12,441 nt of DNA from an uncultured Planctomycetaceae bacterium (GTDB lineage Bacteria; Planctomycetota; Planctomycetia; Pirellulales; JACPPG01), in contig CAMFLN010000021.1 of the NCBI GenBank assembly GCA_945957305.1, positions 1-12,441 of the forward strand, given 5' to 3'. The translations under genes and the position numbers were made by a program. Below the pieces are notes generated by a model that was not told the origin of the DNA, made no database searches, and was given only the letters and a program-made list of their open reading frames with translations. Below, one piece after another: positions 1-5,226 of this stretch. The stretch's first letter is position 1; each line of letters starts with the position of its first letter.

Positions 1-523
1 ATCCCGGCCCGGCAGACACAGTTTGCGACGTCGTAAAGCCATCGATGGTAGTTTTGGTGACACCCAGCAAGTCCTGATCGGTCACCGTCACTTTGATGGG
101 CGCAGGCGCAGAATAGCCGGCCGGAGCAATTTCGCGGACAAAGTACGCACCGGCCGCGGACACCAAAAAGTTATAATGGCCGCCGCCATCGGTTACGGCA
201 GGCACGCCCACCAATGTGTCATCCGCGCCGACGCCACTCCCGCCGTCAAACGTGCCGTTGCCGCCGTCCTTGTATAGCTCGACCGTGGCGCCAGAAAGGA
301 TCGGCTGGCCGGCCGACTGCCCATTGGCCAGCATGTCAGCGAACGCAACCCCTTCAATCTGCACGCCTGGCCCTGCAGAAAATACCGTGCGCGATTCCAA
401 CGACTCGAAGTTTAAGCGACGACGTCGTGGGTTGGAACGTTTGCGCGGGGGTGCCTGGGAATAGGAACGGGGATCGATTCCCAGGCGGGCACAGAGACTG
501 ACGGCAAATGACTTGAATGGCAT
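1..523 (-). CDS. Planctomycete surface protein, LEPR-XLL-type leader plus SdrD B-like domain (N-terminal part, runs off left edge)
   Basis: The minus strand is open without a stop from an ATG at 523 to the window edge, giving 174 codons. Residues 1-50 form a long basic leader rich in Arg, Pro and Ser that ends in FESLESRTVFSAGP (about residues 40-53). This is a recognisable variant of the LEPR-XLL motif found at the N terminus of large planctomycete surface and secreted proteins. Residues 55-140 have the SdrD B-like (Cna-B type) pattern: IEGVAFADMLANG, then a G-x-T-V-E-L-Y-K-D strand, a Gly/Asp-rich loop, GHYNFLVSAAGAYFVREI and the closing APAGYS. In other bacteria this fold is a calcium-binding or spacer module of surface adhesins. 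The C-terminal remainder is outside the window, and such proteins can be very long. The gene follows the BBP7 barrel gene on the same strand after 87 bases, so co-transcription is possible. No clear Shine-Dalgarno precedes the ATG. Exact function and ligand are unknown. Confidence 0.85.
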   Translation of the reverse strand, partial: MPFKSFAVSLCARLGIDPRSYSQAPPRKRSNPRRRRLNFESLESRTVFSAGPGVQIEGVAFADMLANGQSAGQPILSGATVELYKDGGNGTFDGGSGVGADDTLVGVPAVTDGGGHYNFLVSAAGAYFVREIAPAGYSAPAPIKVTVTDQDLLGVTKTTIDGFTTSQTVSAGPG

Positions 524-610
524 GGATCGTTAACTCTAAGAATTCTGGTGGCGAATCTGCACTTTTGCGCGAGAGGCGTTACGTCGGCGCGTGGAACTTG
601 GCAACCTCGA

Positions 611-2368
611 CTACCAGCGGTAGTCGAGCCCTGCGTTGAGACCTTGTGCCCAAAAGTCCGTCGTTTGATAGGCGAAGCGCGGGTGCGACATATCCCCGGC
701 AGGCGGTCGCGTATCGTTGGGCAGCAGGCGGCTGTTGACGTCGAAGTCGATCTGATTGCCGGCGCGGACCACATTACTCCAATAGATGAATGTGTATCCC
801 ATCAGAGCGCGCAAGCGTGGTGTGAGCTGAAAGCCGACGTTGGCTCCCAACTGCGGAATGACCGACATCTGGTTGCGCGAATACTGGCCGATATTGGTGC
901 TCTGCGCGAGCAAACCTCCCTCGGCCGTCGTGGTCGAACCGCTTTGTGTCGTACTGGTGTAGCCATTGATGTCGACCTGCTGTTGGGTATTGCCCAACGC
1001 CATTTTCATCAGCAGCTCGAGCGACCAGCGGCCACGGTAGTTGAACGACGAGGTACCAAGCTCGATCCCGTTGAAGATGTTCGTGGTCTTGAAGCTGTCG
1101 TTGACGACGAACGAACCTGGGTTTGTGGATTCGAGCGACGTCAGGTTCTCATAAATTGCCAGAGAATCGCCGAGCCGCGCATAGCGATAGCCAATCAAGA
1201 AATCGACGCGCCGCCCGCCCGGCCCCCCGGAGCCCGGCAACAAGCAGCCCGGATAGCAATTTTGCGAACAACAGAGATTGATTAGCGCGCGGATAGCGCC
1301 GGTCTGGAAGACGGTTTGCGCGTCGACGCTGACGCTGCCAGAAAGAATGCCCGGCGCCGCGACCGTTTCGACATTCTGTCCGACAATCTGCGCAGGATTC
1401 GCTTGCTGCGGGCTCAGGTCGAAGAACGGTCGCGACAGCAGCGGCGTTCCTGTGGAACTGGCCGTATAGCTGGTCGCCAGATTTGCCAGCCACACGTACT
1501 CCGCTTCCAAACCCACGGTTTGCGCGGAATTCAACCAAAAGCCACCCGTCAGCCTAAAGCCGGAGCGCCCGGCCGTATTGACGCTTTGATCGCCGAACAG
1601 AATCTCAGTCCCGGGCGATCCCAAATATCCCGGCTGATCGACGGAGGGGCCTGTCGATACCAGAGGCGGCAGCTGCATCCCCTTGGTGTACCAATACAAG
1701 TACTCGGCGCGGATCCAGACGCGACCGGGCGGGCCGCAAAAATAGCCGCAACAACTATCGCAACCCGGCCCACCACAGGTGTCGCACGATCCGTTGCTTT
1801 CGTAGCCGTCCCAGGGTTGGAACTCGGGCTGCATCTCGGCACCCACGTTTTCCGGCACACCATCCGGAATGGGCTCCATCGGCAAGGACTCTTCGTAGTC
1901 GGTCTGCTGTACCGCGGAGCGCGGCCGACGATTGGCGCGCGGGGGCTCACGACCTGATGGCTGTTCCCCAGCGCGGTTCAGGGTGGCTATGTCATTCACT
2001 TCCAGAATGGGTCGAACTTTTCCTGGCGCCGAGGCTTTCTGGCCGCCAATGCGCACGACCTGGTCCAGGTAGCGATCAAAGTTCTCTCCTTCGGCCGGCT
2101 GCACATACGTTTGGATTCTGCCGTGACGGCCGAGCAATACGTACGGAGCGTCTCCCTGACGGCGTTGCGAGTTGCGACGCAGACGACCCACCAACTGGTC
2201 ATAATCCGCCGGCGCCTGTTCGTCAGGAAACTCGCGCGGCGCGGCTTCCTCGCTCGCAGCGCCGTCTGCGAACTGCTCCTCGTCCGCCTGCGCTTTCGTC
2301 GTCAGGCAAAGACACAGCGCGAAAAGCGCAATAATCCACCAACCACCGCGCAAAGCGTGGCGAGTCAT
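611..2368 (-). CDS. BBP7 family outer-membrane beta-barrel protein
   Basis: This 585-residue protein starts with a signal peptide: a basic N terminus, a hydrophobic core at about residues 9-24, and a probable cleavage after AQA at 28. Residues about 30-60 are acidic. Residues about 75-130 form a small module with YVLLGRHGRIQTYV, then a D-x-Y-L-D-Q-V-V-R-I-G-G segment, resembling an SH3/OB-like domain that I associate with planctomycete envelope proteins. A Pro/Arg-rich linker leads to a Cys cluster (C195, C198, C203, C206, C207, C211). The barrel domain follows from about residue 217, opening WIRAEYLYWYTKG and continuing with SGFRLTGGFWLN and VGLEAEYVWL. Alternating aromatic and polar strands run to the C terminus, which ends in Tyr-Arg-Trp, the terminal aromatic expected for outer-membrane barrels. 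This pattern matches the BBP7 family, which is expanded in Planctomycetota. The role is probably structural or porin-like, but the substrate is unknown. No good Shine-Dalgarno is seen; the start is chosen because it yields the complete signal peptide. Confidence 0.88.
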   Translation of the reverse strand: MTRHALRGGWWIIALFALCLCLTTKAQADEEQFADGAASEEAAPREFPDEQAPADYDQLVGRLRRNSQRRQGDAPYVLLGRHGRIQTYVQPAEGENFDRYLDQVVRIGGQKASAPGKVRPILEVNDIATLNRAGEQPSGREPPRANRRPRSAVQQTDYEESLPMEPIPDGVPENVGAEMQPEFQPWDGYESNGSCDTCGGPGCDSCCGYFCGPPGRVWIRAEYLYWYTKGMQLPPLVSTGPSVDQPGYLGSPGTEILFGDQSVNTAGRSGFRLTGGFWLNSAQTVGLEAEYVWLANLATSYTASSTGTPLLSRPFFDLSPQQANPAQIVGQNVETVAAPGILSGSVSVDAQTVFQTGAIRALINLCCSQNCYPGCLLPGSGGPGGRRVDFLIGYRYARLGDSLAIYENLTSLESTNPGSFVVNDSFKTTNIFNGIELGTSSFNYRGRWSLELLMKMALGNTQQQVDINGYTSTTQSGSTTTAEGGLLAQSTNIGQYSRNQMSVIPQLGANVGFQLTPRLRALMGYTFIYWSNVVRAGNQIDFDVNSRLLPNDTRPPAGDMSHPRFAYQTTDFWAQGLNAGLDYRW

Positions 2369-2432
2369 CGTGAATACGCCAAAGGGTTAAAAAGGTAGAA
2401 GAGACGTCGGAGGATTCCCCGACGCGGCGGGA

Positions 2433-2461
2433 CAAATACCAAGCTGGTAAATGGACGTCAA
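2433..2461 (-). promoter_or_regulatory. Candidate sigma70-type promoter for the BBP7 gene
   Basis: On the minus strand TTGACG (2461 to 2456) matches five of six -35 consensus bases. It is followed after exactly 17 bases by TATTTG (2438 to 2433), which matches only three of six -10 bases. The implied start of transcription near 2426 would leave a leader of nearly 60 bases containing the small hairpin at 2405-2424. The weak -10 box keeps the confidence low. Confidence 0.3.
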
Positions 2462-2654
2462 GGTCAACCGACCCCCGCGAGGTGGACGGCGAGGTCCACT
2501 GGCCGAACGCGTCCGTGCGAGGAGAAGTGGAGAGGGGCAGAACATGAGGTTTCAAAAGGGCGTTTTTCCCGGCGTTCGAGGGTGAAAAGCGTGGGGATTG
2601 AGTGTCATCCGTGGCTTGGACAGCTTAAGCGGCGCTCTACGAGCCATCGCCCCC

Positions 2655-2682
2655 TTGACCCCCCGCCCGGCTGGCTTAGACT
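2655..2682 (+). promoter_or_regulatory. Candidate sigma70-type promoter for purA-uppS
   Basis: TTGACC at 2655-2660 (five of six bases) and TAGACT at 2677-2682 (four of six) are 16 bases apart. The implied transcription start near 2690 lies about 230 bases upstream of the chosen purA start. That is a long leader but a possible one. There is no other support. Confidence 0.25.
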
Positions 2683-2904
2683 GAGTCGTTTGGACTGGCC
2701 ACGTGCCCCGCCCAGGGAACGTTGTGGCCGCCCCGGGATCGATTTCGCTGGAGCGACGCGCGTCGCTGGCCCATGCCCTGCTGCGCGGGTTGAGCCGCGC
2801 GTGTGCGCCAAAGCTGACCTGGCAGCGAAACGCTGGCAGCAGTTTTGGACGCCCAATCGCCGAGCCGCGGGGCTCGCTTTTGAACGAGGTCGTTCCCTTT
2901 ACCC

Positions 2905-2910
2905 AAAGGT
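2905..2910 (+). promoter_or_regulatory. Ribosome binding site deciding the purA start
   Basis: AAAGGT lies eight bases before the GTG at 2919. It is the only Shine-Dalgarno-like match in a good position near the conserved start of PurA, and so supports that GTG over the ATG at 2703. Confidence 0.5.
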
Positions 2911-2918
2911 CGTGCGCC

Positions 2919-4238
2919 GTGCCTGGATTATGCGTTATCGGTTTGCAGTGGGGTGACGAGGCGAAGGGGAAGATCGTCGATCTGTTGACCCGCGCTGGCG
3001 ACACGGTTGTTCGTTACCAGGGGGGGGCCAATGCCGGACACACAGTCGTCACCGGCGGCCAGACTTACAAGTTGTCGCTGATTCCCAGCGGCATCTTGCG
3101 TCAGGACGTGCAGTGCGTGATCACCGGTGGCGTCGTGTTAAACCCGCCCAGCATTTTGGGCGAAATCGACGGCCTCACGTCGCGTGGCATCGCGGTTGGC
3201 AAGAACCTGGTCATCAGCGATCGCGCTCACGTGATCTTTCCCTGGCACTTGGAAGAAGATCGTCTCACCGAAGGACGATCGACCGGCGCCGAAGCAATCG
3301 GCACGACGCAGCGTGGAATCGGCCCTTGTTATCGCGACAAAGTGGGCCGGTCCTACGCAATTCGCCTGGGAGATATGTATCGCCCGGGCTGGCGTGAGAA
3401 AATCGAAGGCATTTGCGCGCACAAAAACAAACTCATTGAACTTTTAAGCGGCAATGCAGCGGCGCCTCCGCTCGATCCAGCTAAGATTTACGACGAGTAT
3501 TGTCAATACGCGGAGCGTCTGCGGCCGCACGTCGCCGACACCACTTCGCTGCTGCTGGATGTTTTGGAATCAAAAAAGCGAGTTCTCTTCGAAGGGGCGC
3601 AAGGCGCGCTGTTGGACGTCGACCACGGCACGTTCCCCTATGTGACCAGCAGTAATAGCTCCGGCGTGGGCATTTCGAGCGGCGCGGGCGTGCCGGGGCG
3701 CTACATGGAAAAGATCATTGGTGTGGTCAAGGCTTACAGCACGCGCGTTGGCGGCGGGCCGTTTCCTACCGAGCAGGACAACGATTTGGGCCAGCACTTG
3801 CGCGATCGCGGGAATGAGTATGGCACCGTCACGCGCCGCCCTCGCCGCTGCGGCTGGTTTGACGCCGTTGCCGCGCGCTACACAGCGCGGCTCAGCGGAG
3901 TCGATTGCCTGGCGGTCATGCTGCTCGACGTGCTGAGCGAAGTCAAAGAAGTCAACATCTGCACGGCCTACGAGATCGACGGACAGCGGGTCACGACCTT
4001 TCCGAGCCATGTGGACGATCTTCGCAAAGCGCGTCCCGTCTACGAGACGCTCCCCGGCTGGGGTGAAGAAATCTCCAGCATCCGCCATTTGGCCGATTTG
4101 CCGGCCAACGCCCGCAATTACTTGCGGCGGCTGGGCGAAATCATCGGCCGGCCGGTGGAAATTGTCTCCGTAGGACCGGATCGTGATCAAACGATGTTCG
4201 CCGATCAGACCAGAGAGCCAGCGCGGGCCGCGACCTGA
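2919..4238 (+). CDS. purA: Adenylosuccinate synthetase
   Basis: This cytosolic enzyme joins IMP and aspartate using GTP to form adenylosuccinate, the first committed step from IMP to AMP. From the GTG at 2919 it is 439 residues, close to the 430 or so usual for the family. The N-terminal P-loop-like motif is QWGDEAKGK (residues 10-18) with catalytic Asp13, and catalytic His41 lies in NAGH. Further family motifs are GTTQRGIGPCY (128-138), GAQGALLDVDHGTFPYVTSS (226-245), VGGGPFPTE (277-285), RRPRRCGW (306-313) and the C-terminal VSVGPDR (416-422). The open frame extends upstream to an ATG at 2703, but those 72 residues resemble nothing in PurA, and a Shine-Dalgarno-like AAAGGT precedes the GTG. 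Two departures from the E. coli enzyme stand out: Ala replaces Gly in GDEGKGK, and Leu335 stands where I align the guanine-contacting Lys331 of the TKLD motif (Asp337 is kept). uppS follows after 63 bases. Confidence 0.97.
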   Translation: MPGLCVIGLQWGDEAKGKIVDLLTRAGDTVVRYQGGANAGHTVVTGGQTYKLSLIPSGILRQDVQCVITGGVVLNPPSILGEIDGLTSRGIAVGKNLVISDRAHVIFPWHLEEDRLTEGRSTGAEAIGTTQRGIGPCYRDKVGRSYAIRLGDMYRPGWREKIEGICAHKNKLIELLSGNAAAPPLDPAKIYDEYCQYAERLRPHVADTTSLLLDVLESKKRVLFEGAQGALLDVDHGTFPYVTSSNSSGVGISSGAGVPGRYMEKIIGVVKAYSTRVGGGPFPTEQDNDLGQHLRDRGNEYGTVTRRPRRCGWFDAVAARYTARLSGVDCLAVMLLDVLSEVKEVNICTAYEIDGQRVTTFPSHVDDLRKARPVYETLPGWGEEISSIRHLADLPANARNYLRRLGEIIGRPVEIVSVGPDRDQTMFADQTREPARAAT

Positions 4239-4301
4239 GGGTGAGAGTACTCAAGCAGGTTTCGCCCTGTACAGGCGGATACGGCCGGGAGTGTAGGGAA
4301 C

Positions 4302-5057
4302 GTGACCAAATCTTCTGTCCAGCCGGCAAACATCCCCGGCGGTGTGCCCCGCGAAAGCTTGCCCCGGCATATCGCCATCATCATGGATGGCAACGGTCGG
4401 TGGGCTCAGCGACGCGGCTTGCCCCGCATCGAAGGGCACCGTCATGGTGTAGCCTCGGTCCGCCGCACCACGGAAGAGGCCGCGCGTTTGGGCATCGACC
4501 AGTTGACGCTCTACTGTCTGTCCAGTGAAAACTGGAAGCGGCCGCAGGCCGAGCTCGACTTTCTGATGCACCTGCTCGAGCAATATCTGATCGAGGAACG
4601 CTCGACGTTGCTCGAAGAGAATATTCGTCTCGAAATCATCGGCAGCCGCGAAGGCATTCCGGATGCGGTCTTGGCGGCGATGGATAAGACCGTCGAAATG
4701 ACCAGTCACAATTCCGGCATGACGCTCTGTCTGGCAATCAATTACGGCAGCCGCGCGGAAATCACGAACTCGGTGCGTCAAATTGCCGAACAGGTGCGCA
4801 GCGGGCAGCTCGCGCCGGCCGAGATTACCGAAGAGCTGCTGGCAGCGAACCTTTATACCGCGGGCATGCCTGACCCGGACCTCTTGATCCGTACGGCGGG
4901 CGAGCTGCGCGTCAGTAATTTCTTGCTGTGGCAGATCAGCTATTCGGAACTGTGGATCACCGAACAGTGCTGGCCGGAATTTGCCGAAGCCGATCTGCAC
5001 GAAGCGATCCGCGACTTCGCCCAACGAGACCGCCGCTTCGGTGGCTTGAATACTTAG
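4302..5057 (+). CDS. uppS: Isoprenyl transferase (cis-prenyltransferase, undecaprenyl diphosphate synthase type)
   Basis: The enzyme extends farnesyl diphosphate with isopentenyl diphosphate in cis to make the polyprenyl diphosphate from which the lipid carrier for cell-wall and surface glycan synthesis is derived. It acts at the inner face of the cytoplasmic membrane. All family motifs are present in 251 residues: MDGNGRWA (28-35, catalytic-site Asp29), the GHRHG helix start (45-49), LSSENWKRP (73-81), INYGSR (146-151, usually NYGGR) and RTAGELRVSNFLLWQ (197-211, pyrophosphate and Mg binding). The C terminus RRFGGLNT matches the E. coli RRFGG ending. The start is a GTG at 4302. GGGAG at 4287-4291 is a reasonable Shine-Dalgarno, and the next in-frame ATG would remove the catalytic motif. 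It lies 63 bases after purA on the same strand, so an operon is likely. The cdsA gene that often follows uppS in bacteria is absent here. Product chain length cannot be told from the sequence. Confidence 0.95.
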   Translation: MTKSSVQPANIPGGVPRESLPRHIAIIMDGNGRWAQRRGLPRIEGHRHGVASVRRTTEEAARLGIDQLTLYCLSSENWKRPQAELDFLMHLLEQYLIEERSTLLEENIRLEIIGSREGIPDAVLAAMDKTVEMTSHNSGMTLCLAINYGSRAEITNSVRQIAEQVRSGQLAPAEITEELLAANLYTAGMPDPDLLIRTAGELRVSNFLLWQISYSELWITEQCWPEFAEADLHEAIRDFAQRDRRFGGLNT

Positions 5058-5068
5058 CGCAGGCTGAC

Positions 5069-5115
5069 ACCGCCTGCATGCTTTGCTAGCTTCCCCCGCG
5101 CAGGCGGTCCCTTTT
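5069..5115 (+). terminator. Candidate intrinsic terminator after uppS
   Basis: ACCGCCTGC (5069-5077) and GCAGGCGGT (5100-5108) form a perfect 9-bp GC-rich stem around a 22-base loop. It is followed by CCC and T4 (5112-5115). It begins 11 bases after the uppS stop codon. The T-tract is short and the loop long, so termination may be partial. The left arm can also pair with GCAGGC at 5059-5064, giving an alternative smaller hairpin. Confidence 0.5.
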
Positions 5116-5148
5116 CCCCGACGATTTTGCCGGTGCGCGCTCTGCTAG

Positions 5149-5198
5149 CAATCGGCCTCTCTTTTTCTTTCGTTCCCGCTTGGGCAAAACGCCGATTG
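5149..5198 (+). repeat. Inverted repeat in the leader of the 885-residue protein gene
   Basis: CAATCGGC (5149-5156) and GCCGATTG (5191-5198) are perfect 8-bp inverted copies separated by 34 bases that include a pyrimidine-rich tract. The right arm ends four bases before the purine-rich ribosome binding site at 5203. The repeat could form a leader hairpin or be a spaced operator; nothing else in the sequence distinguishes these. Confidence 0.35.
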
Positions 5199-5202
5199 AA
5201 CC

Positions 5203-5213
5203 GGAGGGGGGAG
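5203..5213 (+). promoter_or_regulatory. Strong purine-rich ribosome binding site for the 885-residue protein
   Basis: GGAGGGGGGAG is by far the best Shine-Dalgarno match in the window. Its 3' end is 13 bases before the ATG at 5227, somewhat longer than ideal. It favours that ATG over the in-frame ATG at 5290, which has no such site. Confidence 0.55.
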
Positions 5214-5226
5214 AGCCTCTGGGCGA

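Larger units (their letters stand above)
2369..2918. other. Divergent intergenic region between the BBP7 gene and purA
   Basis: These 550 bases separate the divergently transcribed BBP7 gene and purA. Several open frames cross the region, but none has a recognisable domain or a convincing start signal. I found no tRNA-like cloverleaf, riboswitch or long repeat by eye. It holds one promoter candidate in each direction (listed separately) and a 6-bp hairpin, CGTCGG at 2405-2410 with CCGACG at 2419-2424, which would lie at the very 5' end of the BBP7 transcript if that promoter is real. Confidence 0.6.

Noticed and set aside
548..1285. 245-codon open frame on the plus strand
   Set aside because: It lies wholly opposite the BBP7 gene, has no recognisable domain and shows composition typical of the antisense of GC-rich coding DNA. 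The same holds for the open frame at 1316-1957.
3570..4190. 206-codon open frame on the minus strand
   Set aside because: It is antisense to conserved parts of purA and is explained by codon bias on the other strand.
4263..4277. Palindrome CCTGTACAGG with flanking pairs between purA and uppS
   Set aside because: It could form a very small hairpin, but there is no T-tract and the two genes look like one operon, so I do not call it a terminator or operator.
4251..5024. 257-codon open frame on the minus strand
   Set aside because: It is antisense to uppS, whose motifs are unmistakable; the minus-strand product resembles no protein family.
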